Shown: one piece after another, positions 55,699 to 64,000 of the stretch
Layout of the letters: the number at the start of each line of letters is the position of its first letter
Numbering within the stretch: position 1 is the stretch's first letter
From: Neobacillus drentensis
Lineage (GTDB): Bacteria; Bacillota; Bacilli; Bacillales; Cytobacillaceae
NCBI RefSeq assembly: GCF_021560175.1
Contig: NZ_CP091110.1
Location: 1,416,001 to 1,480,000 of the forward strand
DNA length: 64,000 nt
Direction: 5' to 3'
Position numbers and translations under genes: made by a program
The notes under the pieces: generated by a model
Told to the model about the DNA's origin: nothing
The model's input: the letters and a program-made list of their open reading frames with translations, nothing else
Databases searched by the model: none

Positions 55699-58521
55699 TT
55701 GGTACAGGTCATCAAATTAACAATCGAAAGTCAAGAAAGTCTGTTTGGAACGGACATCTTACAACCACGGTTCAGCTGGATACTAGAAAGTGAAAATAAA
55801 GGAGTTTTCCAGTCTTCCTATCAAATTAATGTGTTTGAAAAAGAATCCTCGGAGATTAAAAGGTTGATTTGGGATTCTAATAAAGTACATTCACAAGTTT
55901 CAGTGAACATCCCATACGAAGGTCCCCTATTGAAGAGTAAAGCCATCTACACCTGGCAAGTCCGTGTTTGGTGTTCTAATGGCGAGGAATCGGCTTGGAG
56001 CAATGAAGGTCAATGGGAAATGGGGCTTTTACACGAGAGTGAATGGATTGCGAAATGGATTGAGCCACAGCAAGAAAATGTAACCGAAGAACCGGAACTT
56101 ACCTTAGAGGACATGTTCATTAATAAGAAGAAGGCGGACCAGCCTTCATCGGAACAGAGATTGCATCCGCCTAAATTGGTTCGTAAATCATTCAAGATAC
56201 AGCAAAAGAAAATAGCGAAGGCCCGCCTTTACATTACAGCTCATGGACTTTATCATGCAAGAATTAATGGTCAAAAAATTACCGATGCAGAATTCACACC
56301 TGATTATACATCCTATTCCAACTACTTGCAGTACCAGACTTACGATGTTTTGCCCTTTTTTCGCGAAGGCGAAAATGTATTAGGCGTCATTCTTGCAGAT
56401 GGCTGGTATGCAGGCAGAATAAGCGTCCCGGGAGGCAGTGCACAATTCGGTAACAGACTAGGACTGCTTGCACAATTAGAAATCACTTATACAGATCAAA
56501 CAAAACAAATCATTGCAACAGACGATTCCTTTGTATCATCAAATAGTCACTATGTTTACAGTGATATTTTTATTGGCGAAAAACAGAATAAAAATCTTGA
56601 AAAGATCGGATGGGACCAGCCTGGATATGATGAGTTATCCGATGAATGGGCACTCGTTACAGTCGTTGATAATAAGTTTAATAACTTACGAGCCCAATAT
56701 GGTGAATTGGTAAAACCGGTTGAATCTCTATCCCCGATTAATATTTGGCGGGATCAGACCCAGGCTTATATTATCGACTTTGGCCAAGTTATTGCCGGAC
56801 GAATCCGGCTCCATGTACATGGTCCAGGCGGACAGGAGCTTAAATTTGAACATAGTGAAGTCTTAAATGAAAATGGAGAGTTTTTTAATAATATAGTAGG
56901 AAGGAATAAGGAACAAACCGATTATTATGTAACAAGCGGTGAAAATGGAGAAGTTTTCGAACCAACATTCACTTTTCATGGTTTCCGTTATGTTCGTCTC
57001 TCAGGCTACCATTCTGTACTTCAACCAGAGGATATAACAGCAATTGTTTTATATTCAGATATGAAGTTCACAGGTCAGTTCACAACATCTGATCCAGAGA
57101 TTAATCGACTCTGGGAAAATATCCAATGGAGCCAAAAAGGTAACATGTTATCCATTCCGACAGACTGCCCGCAACGAGAAAGAGCGGGCTGGACCGGTGA
57201 CATCCAGGTATTTGCTCCGACTGCTGCCTTTAATATGGATGTTCAAGCCTTTTTAACAAGATGGCTGTGGAATTTGCAGCTGGAGCAAACAGAAGAAGGA
57301 GAAATTCTTAATTACTGCCCCGCACCAACGGATATTTGGAAAGATAAGAAATTTACAGGAACTATTTCTTCAGCAGGCTGGGGGGATGCCATCCTTATTG
57401 TTCCATGGGTACTTTATCAGAGGTATGGAGATAGAAGAATCCTGGAACAATGCTTCCCGGAAATGGAAAAATGGCTCGGTTATGTACAAAAAAGTGCGGC
57501 GCAAAATAAAGAAAATGTTAAAAATGATTATGAGAGATATTTATGGGATACGAAATTCCACTTTGGCGACTGGATGATTCCGAGTTTTATGCTCGGTGAG
57601 AACCCACAAGGTCCAATCGCTTCTGCCATGGCGACGAAGGAGCCGATTGCAACTGCGTACTATGCTTATTCTGCTGGATTATTAGCCCAAATTGCCAAAA
57701 CTCTTGAAAAACAAGACAAGGCTGATTATTACGATACCCTTCATGGTAAGGTGAAGGAAGCCTTTGAAATGGCCTATGTAAACGAGTCAGTACAGATGAC
57801 AGCTGATTACCAGGGCGTGTACACAATTGCTCTTGCTTTTAACCTACTTTCAGAAGAGCAAAAGAAAAAAGCGGTGGAAAGATTAGTAGAGTTAATCGAG
57901 AAAAATGATTATAAAATCGATACAGGATTTTTATCTGTTCCTTTTATTATGGATGTCTTATGTGAGAACGGCTACGAGGAAATCGCCTATAAGCTTCTCT
58001 TCCAAACAAACTGCCCTTCATGGCTATATGAAGTAAAGAATGGTGCAACAACCATTTGGGAATCATGGGAAGCGATTAAACCGGATGGTACAGTTGGTGC
58101 TTTTTCATTTAATCACTATGCATTCGGCTGCATAGGGGATTGGCTTGTTCGCCATATTGGCGGATTAACACCAATTGAACCTGGATACAGCAAGTTTAAG
58201 GTCGAGCCGCATTATTATGAGCGATTAACATATGCGGAAACGCAATTTGAATCCATTTATGGTGATATTAAGGTGAAATGGGAGATACAAGAAGAAAAGA
58301 AACTGATCCTACAGGTCTTGGTACCAGCTAATACAATTGCTGTTATTTCACTAACAAATGTAGAGCCCGGCTGCCTTCAGGAACTAAATGAATATGTGAC
58401 CGAGATGGAATATTCAAATTATCAATATGATGAAAAGGAAAGAAGAGTTGAATTCACTGCACCTTCCGGAAAAATTAATATTGAATACCAATTAAATGAA
58501 TTTTGTAAAATAAACGGTTAG
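55699..58521 (+). CDS. GH78 alpha-L-rhamnosidase, intracellular
   Basis: 940 residues. N-terminal beta-sandwich domains are followed by the (alpha/alpha)6 catalytic barrel and a C-terminal beta domain. The catalytic region holds DCPQRERAGWTGDIQVF (about residues 490-506) with the acid residues of the family, and GATTIWESWEAI near 785. There is no signal peptide. TTG start with AAGGAGG 7 bases upstream. It releases L-rhamnose from imported glycosides such as rutin, naringin or saponins. The rhamnose pathway end enzyme RhaEW lies at the other end of the window. Confidence 0.94.
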   Translation: MVQVIKLTIESQESLFGTDILQPRFSWILESENKGVFQSSYQINVFEKESSEIKRLIWDSNKVHSQVSVNIPYEGPLLKSKAIYTWQVRVWCSNGEESAWSNEGQWEMGLLHESEWIAKWIEPQQENVTEEPELTLEDMFINKKKADQPSSEQRLHPPKLVRKSFKIQQKKIAKARLYITAHGLYHARINGQKITDAEFTPDYTSYSNYLQYQTYDVLPFFREGENVLGVILADGWYAGRISVPGGSAQFGNRLGLLAQLEITYTDQTKQIIATDDSFVSSNSHYVYSDIFIGEKQNKNLEKIGWDQPGYDELSDEWALVTVVDNKFNNLRAQYGELVKPVESLSPINIWRDQTQAYIIDFGQVIAGRIRLHVHGPGGQELKFEHSEVLNENGEFFNNIVGRNKEQTDYYVTSGENGEVFEPTFTFHGFRYVRLSGYHSVLQPEDITAIVLYSDMKFTGQFTTSDPEINRLWENIQWSQKGNMLSIPTDCPQRERAGWTGDIQVFAPTAAFNMDVQAFLTRWLWNLQLEQTEEGEILNYCPAPTDIWKDKKFTGTISSAGWGDAILIVPWVLYQRYGDRRILEQCFPEMEKWLGYVQKSAAQNKENVKNDYERYLWDTKFHFGDWMIPSFMLGENPQGPIASAMATKEPIATAYYAYSAGLLAQIAKTLEKQDKADYYDTLHGKVKEAFEMAYVNESVQMTADYQGVYTIALAFNLLSEEQKKKAVERLVELIEKNDYKIDTGFLSVPFIMDVLCENGYEEIAYKLLFQTNCPSWLYEVKNGATTIWESWEAIKPDGTVGAFSFNHYAFGCIGDWLVRHIGGLTPIEPGYSKFKVEPHYYERLTYAETQFESIYGDIKVKWEIQEEKKLILQVLVPANTIAVISLTNVEPGCLQELNEYVTEMEYSNYQYDEKERRVEFTAPSGKINIEYQLNEFCKING

Positions 58522-58552
58522 AGTTAAAACTTGGAACCATGTATAGTGGAAA

Positions 58553-58592
58553 GCAAAAGGGACCGCCTTTATCATAGGTGGTCCCTTAACTC
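58553..58592. terminator. Terminator between convergent rhamnosidase and malic enzyme genes
   Basis: GGGACCGCCT and AGGTGGTCCC (58559-58585) pair with one mismatch. On the minus strand TTTTGC follows; on the plus strand TTAACTC. It best serves the malic enzyme transcript. Confidence 0.75.
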
Positions 58593-58620
58593 TACTATAG
58601 ATTAATAGGTTATTTATGGC

Positions 58621-60054
58621 TTAACCGTTGACTAAATTTGCTGCACGAAGCTCTTTCCGTGCAACACCTGTTTCATGCGCGGCTTTGACAACAGCGGAAC
58701 GAACTTTTTCTACTACTCTTTCATTAAAAACACTTGGAATAATATACGATTCACTCAGTTCTTCGTCGGTCACAACAGAAGCAATGGCTTTAGCGGCAGC
58801 GACCTTCATAGCTTCATTAATTTCACTAGCTCGACAATCGAGGGCACCGCGGAAAATTCCTGGGAAACAAAGAACATTATTGATTTGATTTGGATAATCA
58901 GATCGGCCAGTAGCTAAGACCCTTACGTAGGGTTCCGCTATTTCAGGATCGATTTCAGGTTCTGGGTTTGCCATGGCGAACACGATTGGATCCTTTGCCA
59001 TGTTTTTAATATCTTCCACCGTTAAGATTCCAGGTGCTGATACACCGATAAATACGTCAGCTCCTTCAATAACTTCGGATAATGAGCCTTTAAGATTATC
59101 CGGATTGGTTATCTCGGCGTAGTGGTTCCAATACTTATTGTCATAATGAACATCACGGTGAATAGCACCATTTCTGTCCACACCAATTATATTGCGAACC
59201 CCTGCGGACAGGAGGATTTTTGTGCAGGCAATTCCAGCTGCTCCAATTCCGGTGAAGACGACTTTGATATCTGCAATATTTTTGTTAGTGATTCTTAGCG
59301 CATTTAACAGCCCGGCAAGTAGAACAACTGCTGTTCCATGCTGATCATCATGAAAAACGGGGATATCAAGCTCTTTCTTTAATCTTTCTTCTATTTCGAA
59401 ACACCTTGGTGCTGAAATATCCTCTAAATTGATTCCTCCAAAAGCAGGCGCAATCGTTTTAATGGTACGGATTATTTCTTCCGTATCTTCTGTATCAAGG
59501 CAGATTGGAAAGGAGTCAACATTTGCTAATTGTTTAAAAAGCATGGACTTTCCTTCCATTACTGGCATGGCTGCAGCTGGTCCAATATTACCGAGACCAA
59601 GGACGGCCGTACCATCTGAAATGACCGCAATGGTATTCCGCTTGATTGTTAATGAGTAGGCTTTCTCTGGTTCCTCTGCTATTGCGGTGCAGACATTAGC
59701 GACGCCTGGAGTATAGACCCTTGCCAAATCTTCACGATTTTTAATCCTAGTTTTAAGCGCTGTCTCAATTTTTCCGCCTAGATGCATGAGGAAGGTACGA
59801 TCGGAGATTTGAATTACCTTGACGCCTTTAAGCTTGGCAATCAATTCTCCAAGAAGCTGGCTATGTTTTAGTCCATGGACATTGACAGTTATGTCGCGAA
59901 TCGTATGTGTTTTATTCGATGAAATCACATCGACCCCAATGATATCGCCGCCTGCATTACTGATACAGCTAGCAATCTCAGCGAACGAAAAAACTTCAAC
60001 ATCCAATTGTAAGCGCATAATAATGTGTGTACTCGTACCTGTTCCGATTGACAA
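58621..60054 (-). CDS. NAD-dependent malic enzyme with N-terminal ACT domain
   Basis: 477 residues. An ACT-like regulatory domain (about 10-85) precedes the malic enzyme core with VYTPGVA, SDGTAVLGLGNIGP, FHDDQHGTA and the NAD motif FTGIGAAGIAC. It decarboxylates malate to pyruvate. Start TTG at 60054 with GGGAGTGGG upstream; later in-frame ATG codons would cut the ACT domain. It follows a two-component system and a dicarboxylate carrier on the same strand, giving a C4-dicarboxylate uptake and use unit. Confidence 0.93.
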   Translation of the reverse strand: MSIGTGTSTHIIMRLQLDVEVFSFAEIASCISNAGGDIIGVDVISSNKTHTIRDITVNVHGLKHSQLLGELIAKLKGVKVIQISDRTFLMHLGGKIETALKTRIKNREDLARVYTPGVANVCTAIAEEPEKAYSLTIKRNTIAVISDGTAVLGLGNIGPAAAMPVMEGKSMLFKQLANVDSFPICLDTEDTEEIIRTIKTIAPAFGGINLEDISAPRCFEIEERLKKELDIPVFHDDQHGTAVVLLAGLLNALRITNKNIADIKVVFTGIGAAGIACTKILLSAGVRNIIGVDRNGAIHRDVHYDNKYWNHYAEITNPDNLKGSLSEVIEGADVFIGVSAPGILTVEDIKNMAKDPIVFAMANPEPEIDPEIAEPYVRVLATGRSDYPNQINNVLCFPGIFRGALDCRASEINEAMKVAAAKAIASVVTDEELSESYIIPSVFNERVVEKVRSAVVKAAHETGVARKELRAANLVNG

Positions 60055-60105
60055 ATTAACCCACTCCCTAAATCCATATGTTTTATATAATCGTTAGTTC
60101 TCCCC

Positions 60106-61695
60106 TTAGTTGTAGGGGAGAGTAACAGTAAATCTCGTTCCTTTACCAGCCTCTGTTGACAGTTCGATTTGGCCGTTTAGCTTTTCTAAGCTGGATTTAA
60201 CTAGAGATAATCCAATCCCTCGATCATTCCCTTTTGTAGAAAACCCTTTCAAGAATACCTGTTCAACCATATCCTTGTCTATTCCAGGGCCAGTATCGGC
60301 TACTTCAATTAAAAGCTCATGATCGTAATAGTCAAAGTGGATGAATACCTTTTTATTCTCTTGTCCTGAAAGAGACTCTAAAGCATTATCAGTTAAATTT
60401 CCGATAATCGTGATTAATTCATGAGTGATTCCAGGCAAAAAAGGTTCTGGTAAAATATCTTCAACTGAAAAAATAAGATCTGCGCCCATTTCTCTCGCAT
60501 AGCTCATTTTTCCAAGAATGAACCCTGCTAGAGCGGGATCCTTTAATTTATTGACAATATAACCGACTTCATTTTGAAGATGATCGGAGATCTGATCAAT
60601 ATAATCGGCAAGTTTTCCATATTGCTGGAGGTGAACTAATCCTAAAACAACGTGAAGCTTGTTCATAAATTCATGGGACTGGGCCCTTAAGGCTTCCGCA
60701 TAGAGTTTAATCCCAGTTAGTTCCTCTGCTAGCTTATTAATTTCGGTTTTATTTCGAAAAGTAGTAATGGCACCAACCATCTGATTACCAACAAAAATAG
60801 GTAATTGGTTTGCAAAAAGAGTAATACCTGATAAATCAATTTCTAGGTTTAGCCTTGGTTTTCCTGTCTCCAAGACATTTTTCAATTGAAGTTGAGGCAG
60901 GTATTGATCAACTAAGCGGCCAACCGGATTGTCTTTGATTCCCGCTTCTTCAAATAAACGAAGCGCTTCATTATTAATCAAGGTTATACGGGCCTCTTGG
61001 TCAACAGCTAGAATTCCTTCTTTAGTAGATTGAAGCATGGCACTTCGCTCTTCAAGTAATTTTCCTATTTCAAACGGTTCAAGACCAAACATACTTTTCT
61101 TTATTTTTTTTGCTAGAATAATAGCGCCTATTACTCCTATTATAACGCCGAAAATAACAGCAAGATAAATGATTTTTTTGCTGTTTTTAACATCCTGTTT
61201 GACCTTGTTGAGAGAAATCCCCACTGCAACAGCGCCGATTTGTTTTCCACTGTCTGAGAATACTGGAGTAAAGGCTCTTAAAGAATACCCTAATGTTCCT
61301 TTGGCAATGGAGGTCTTCTCATGACCATGGAGAACAGGGCCTTCATCACCACCAACAAATCGTTGACCAATTTTATCTGGGCTAGGATGAGATTTCCGAA
61401 TCCCATTCATATCCATAACAACAATAAATTCGACGTTCGTGATTTTTACCATTTCGTTTGAATATTTTTGAATAGCAGGCTCATCCTTTTTTTGTTGCAG
61501 CGCTTCCAATACAAGGGGAGAATGAGCAATCATTCTTGCAATATTCATTGCTTTTTCTGTTTGATTTTTTTCAGTTGATTGCCCAATTTCATTACTTATA
61601 AGTAAATCGGTGACAAATAAAGCTAGAGCCACAACCCCGCAGACTAAAATCGTGATAGTCGTTTGAAGACGGAACCTAGGTCTTTTATTTCGCAC
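60106..61695 (-). CDS. DcuS/CitA-type sensor histidine kinase (DctS/MaeK-like)
   Basis: 529 residues. Membrane helix (about 12-32), extracytoplasmic sCACHE/PAS sensor (35-175), second helix (about 175-195), cytoplasmic PAS (220-320), and kinase core. The phosphorylated His is in AQSHEFMNKLHVVLGL; the N-box (NLTDNALESL), DTGPGID and the G-box (GNDRGIGLSLV) follow. It senses C4-dicarboxylates or citrate outside the cell. GTG start with GAGGTG upstream. Next to its response regulator (30-base gap) and the malic enzyme gene. Confidence 0.94.
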   Translation of the reverse strand: MRNKRPRFRLQTTITILVCGVVALALFVTDLLISNEIGQSTEKNQTEKAMNIARMIAHSPLVLEALQQKKDEPAIQKYSNEMVKITNVEFIVVMDMNGIRKSHPSPDKIGQRFVGGDEGPVLHGHEKTSIAKGTLGYSLRAFTPVFSDSGKQIGAVAVGISLNKVKQDVKNSKKIIYLAVIFGVIIGVIGAIILAKKIKKSMFGLEPFEIGKLLEERSAMLQSTKEGILAVDQEARITLINNEALRLFEEAGIKDNPVGRLVDQYLPQLQLKNVLETGKPRLNLEIDLSGITLFANQLPIFVGNQMVGAITTFRNKTEINKLAEELTGIKLYAEALRAQSHEFMNKLHVVLGLVHLQQYGKLADYIDQISDHLQNEVGYIVNKLKDPALAGFILGKMSYAREMGADLIFSVEDILPEPFLPGITHELITIIGNLTDNALESLSGQENKKVFIHFDYYDHELLIEVADTGPGIDKDMVEQVFLKGFSTKGNDRGIGLSLVKSSLEKLNGQIELSTEAGKGTRFTVTLPYN

Positions 61696-61725
61696 AGGAG
61701 CACCTCTTTTCTTTTTATTTAAAGG

Positions 61726-62400
61726 CTATAACCTGTACTTATTCATTGGACGGCCAACGGAACCATATTGAATTTCCATTACAATCTGACCTTTTTTCTC
61801 TAGATAATCCAAATAACGGCGAACAGTAACACGAGCTAAGCCAATTCCTGCGGCAACATCTTCAGATGAAAGAGGTTCAGCTTGTCTTTTTAAAAATTGT
61901 ACTATTTGCTGGAGGGTTCTGTCATTCAACCCTTTTGGCAAATATTCAGACTCGTCTCCTGTGAGTTTAACTCCCATTAATGCATCCAAATCTGCTTGTT
62001 CAAAGGGCTTATTTTCCTTGTATTTTTTAAATGTTTGACGATATTGCTCAAGGGCTGTTTGAAAACGGTCAAATCGGAATGGTTTGACAATATAATCCAC
62101 AACGCCTGCCCGGAAAATCTCCTGGATATGTTGTGGAGCGCGATTGGCTGTTAAGAGTATGACGTCTAAAGGATAATGGTTATTTCTAATGGTTTGTAAC
62201 AAAGTAAGTCCATTTGTGTCTGGTAAAAAGAAATCTAGTAAAACGAGATTTGGCTTTTCTTTGTTGATGCAGTAAATGGCCTCTTTACCAGTGAAAGCTT
62301 TTCCAGCTAACTTAAAGCCAGGAAGCTTGGAAACGAATTGAGCATTAATCTCCATGACCATCGGATCATCCTCGACAATCAAGACTTTGATTGGCTCCAT
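61726..62400 (-). CDS. DctR/CitB-type response regulator
   Basis: 224 residues. Receiver domain with acidic pair EDD (10-12), phosphorylated Asp in VLLDFFLPD and Lys in YIVKPFRFD, followed by a C-terminal winged HTH (GIGLARVTVRRYLDYLEKK). AAAGGAG is 8 bases before ATG 62400. Partner of the kinase downstream; probably activates the dicarboxylate transporter and malic enzyme genes when malate, fumarate or succinate is present. Confidence 0.94.
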   Translation of the reverse strand: MEPIKVLIVEDDPMVMEINAQFVSKLPGFKLAGKAFTGKEAIYCINKEKPNLVLLDFFLPDTNGLTLLQTIRNNHYPLDVILLTANRAPQHIQEIFRAGVVDYIVKPFRFDRFQTALEQYRQTFKKYKENKPFEQADLDALMGVKLTGDESEYLPKGLNDRTLQQIVQFLKRQAEPLSSEDVAAGIGLARVTVRRYLDYLEKKGQIVMEIQYGSVGRPMNKYRL

Positions 62401-62454
62401 GACTTTTCTCCTTTGATATCTTTTCTCCCATTATAACCTACTTTTTTTCCTATC

Positions 62455-62486
62455 CTCAAAGAAACAGCCACGATTTTCGTGGCTGA
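62455..62486 (-). terminator. Hairpin after dicarboxylate transporter
   Basis: CAGCCACGA (62465-62473) and TCGTGGCTG (62477-62485) pair perfectly with a 3-base loop; TTTCTTTG follows on the minus strand. A moderate terminator between the transporter and the response regulator. Confidence 0.7.
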
Positions 62487-62512
62487 GGACGTTTATCTAG
62501 TTTTGTGGGAGG

Positions 62513-63766
62513 TTAGGCTGTTTGACTAATAGACTGCTTGTCTGTAACATTCTCATCGAATTCGTTTTCCATTTTCGATACAACCACTGTGGCAACCCCG
62601 TTGCCAATTAGATTTGTTAAAGCACGAGCAGTTGACATAAAGCGGTCAACCCCTAGAAGAAGGGCAATACCTTCAACAGGCACGCTTGGGAATGCAGCCA
62701 GGGTTGCTGCTAAGGTGACAAAACCGGAACCTGTTACACCAGCAGCACCTTTTGAAGTAAGCATTAAAACACCAAGTAGTGTGACTTCCTGACCAAAGCT
62801 TAAATGAACCCCAAATGCCTGAGCAATAAATAGAGCAGCCATAGAAAGATAGATTGATGTTCCATCTAAATTAAAAGAGTATCCAGTAGGAACAACTAGG
62901 CCAACAACCGACTTGGAGCAGCCGTAATTTTCCAGCTTCTCCACCATTTTAGGAAGAGCGGATTCTGATGATGATGTCCCTAGGACCAAGAAGATTTCAT
63001 CTTTTATATATTTTATAAATTGAAAAATATTAAATCGGTAGAACTTAGCAATACTGCCTAACACCACAACAATAAACACTACCATCGCTAAAACAGTTAA
63101 CCCGAACAATTTTCCAAGAGACACGAGGGAACCAATACCGAATTCGCCAATTGTATAGGAAATCGCACCAAAGGCTGCAATTGGTGAATAGTACATAATA
63201 AGATTTACAATCCGGAAGAAAGTATCCGACAATTTCTCGAAGAGGTTAAGGACGACCTTTCCATGTTCACCGAGGCCAGATAAAGCAATTCCGAATAAAA
63301 CAGCTAAAAAGAGAATCGGTAACAGCTGCCCGTTTACCATTGCCCCCAAAAAGTTATCAGGAATGATTCCCATGATAAAATCCATGAAACTATGGCTTCC
63401 TTCGGCTGCTTGTTTCGTGAATTGGGTAATGTCCCCTTTTGCACTGTGAGCATTTACACCTGAACCGGGTTTAAAAATAGTAGCAAAGAGTATCCCAATC
63501 GCCAAGGAAATGGTGGAAACGATTTCAAAGTATAGTAATGCTTTTCCACCGATTCGGCCGACTTTTTTCATATCTCCCATTCCAGCAATTCCGACGACAA
63601 TCGTTAAGAAGATGATTGGTGCAATTACCATTTTAATCATTTTGACAAAGATATCTGATAAAACTTTTAAATCAGCACCTGCTTTTGGAAATATGGCACC
63701 AAAAATAATACCAAGAACTATTGCGATTAAAACCTGTGTTGTAAGACTTTTAAAACTGATTTTCAT
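62513..63766 (-). CDS. dctA: Dicarboxylate/amino acid:cation symporter (DctA/DctP-like)
   Basis: 417 residues of the DAACS (SLC1-type) family. It has eight membrane segments and two hairpins; the serine-rich LGTSSSESALP loop and the NLDGTSIYLSMAALFIAQA and GAAGVTGSGFV motifs are at the substrate site. It imports succinate, fumarate or malate with cations. AAGGGGG precedes the ATG. The next genes on the strand encode the DctR/DctS-like pair and malic enzyme. A glutamate/aspartate preference cannot be excluded by sequence alone. Confidence 0.92.
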   Translation of the reverse strand: MKISFKSLTTQVLIAIVLGIIFGAIFPKAGADLKVLSDIFVKMIKMVIAPIIFLTIVVGIAGMGDMKKVGRIGGKALLYFEIVSTISLAIGILFATIFKPGSGVNAHSAKGDITQFTKQAAEGSHSFMDFIMGIIPDNFLGAMVNGQLLPILFLAVLFGIALSGLGEHGKVVLNLFEKLSDTFFRIVNLIMYYSPIAAFGAISYTIGEFGIGSLVSLGKLFGLTVLAMVVFIVVVLGSIAKFYRFNIFQFIKYIKDEIFLVLGTSSSESALPKMVEKLENYGCSKSVVGLVVPTGYSFNLDGTSIYLSMAALFIAQAFGVHLSFGQEVTLLGVLMLTSKGAAGVTGSGFVTLAATLAAFPSVPVEGIALLLGVDRFMSTARALTNLIGNGVATVVVSKMENEFDENVTDKQSISQTA

Positions 63767-63793
63767 TACCCAATCCCCCTTATTTCACTAAAA

Positions 63794-63807
63794 TGTAAAC
63801 ACTTACA
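63794..63807 (-). promoter_or_regulatory. cre-like palindrome upstream of dctA
   Basis: TGTAAACACTTACA is an inverted repeat (TGTAA/TTACA) close to the cre consensus but without its central CG. It lies 28 bases before the dctA start. The bases from 63808 to 63942 hold a promoter-like AT-rich stretch and an 11-bp direct repeat TTGGTCACAAA (63905 and 63916) that could bind a regulator. Confidence 0.4.
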
Positions 63808-63940
63808 AATTAAGTCAAACCAAGATGTTGTAAACTCTATTGAGAGTATATATTTTAGCGAATAGTCTGACAATGTTTTGGTTATATCGTTCTTTTTGGT
63901 GATTTTGGTCACAAATTGGTCACAAAATAATTCGTAACAA

Positions 63941-63985
63941 AAAACCACGAAAGTCTACTAAGGAGTAGGCCGTTCGTGGTTCTTT
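63941..63985. terminator. Terminator at the right window edge
   Basis: AACCACGAA (63943-63951) and TTCGTGGTT (63973-63981) pair over 9 bp. T-runs lie on both sides, so it can end a minus-strand gene entering from beyond the window. Confidence 0.8.
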
Positions 63986-64000
63986 TTGCGATATTCGGCG

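Noticed and set aside
62538-62792. Plus-strand frame inside dctA
   Set aside because: It is antisense to conserved transporter motifs and has no start signals; low-complexity antisense translation.

Overview
The window looks like chromosomal DNA of an endospore-forming Bacillaceae bacterium, close to Bacillus, Neobacillus or Mesobacillus. It is low in GC, has strong AGGAGG ribosome sites and frequent TTG/GTG starts, and carries T-rich intrinsic terminators. Family markers are LutBC, RhaEW, OdhAB, a Spo0E-like phosphatase, YfmQ, CsoR-CopZ-CopA and HslO. I saw no rRNA, tRNA, CRISPR array or intact prophage. It is a mosaic of catabolic operons and stress genes, separated by stretches of decayed genes.

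Layout. 1-5.3 kb: lactate oxidation (lutB, cut by the window edge, and lutC), a Gfo/Idh oxidoreductase and rhaEW. 5.3-12.8 kb: a 52-bp hairpin repeat array, a LysR regulator, then a two-cupin quercetinase with an esterase, and a second operon of FAH hydrolase, extradiol dioxygenase, flavin monooxygenase and PNPOx-like protein. 12.9-22.6 kb: gene remnants, a Spo0E-like gene, a thioesterase, odhAB, a LysR gene, and a metallo-hydrolase divergent from an Lrp gene. 22.5-27.1 kb: a beta-glucoside PTS operon with a BglG/LicT antiterminator and three RNA antiterminator sites. 27.1-37.5 kb: two DHA2 exporters, copper genes (csoR, copZ, copA), a His-rich membrane protein, a frameshifted nitrite-reductase-like gene, an HPr-like gene without the active His, a nonsense-interrupted ResA-like gene and ccdA. 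37.5-42 kb: a hydrolase/Lrp pair, then HxlR divergent from two class-M-like sirtuins and an HD hydrolase, followed by what looks like an internally deleted nicotinate phosphoribosyltransferase. 42-45 kb: DUF896, hslO, a damaged mnmA and yfmQ. 44.9-46 kb: a graveyard of four gene fragments, one from an IS3 transposase. 46-52 kb: an ACS-family MFS transporter, a LysR gene, an RraA-like aldolase, a 2-hydroxyacid dehydrogenase and a broken pycA. 52-58.5 kb: TetR/SDR, then an MFS permease, a tiny membrane protein and a GH78 alpha-L-rhamnosidase. 58.6-64 kb: a malic enzyme, a DctS/DctR-like two-component system and a DctA-like dicarboxylate transporter.

How the genes fit together. Much of the window suits life on plant glycosides. 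The rhamnosidase and beta-glucoside genes would release rhamnose and glucose from glycosides such as flavonoid rutinosides. The quercetinase and downstream ring-cleavage genes could attack the aglycone. RhaEW turns rhamnulose-1-phosphate into DHAP and lactate, and LutABC takes lactate to pyruvate. OdhAB, malic enzyme and the dicarboxylate system supply central carbon handling. This is inference from gene content. The least familiar unit is the HxlR / double sirtuin / HD / NAD-salvage-remnant locus, whose promoter-operator is duplicated upstream of ccdA.
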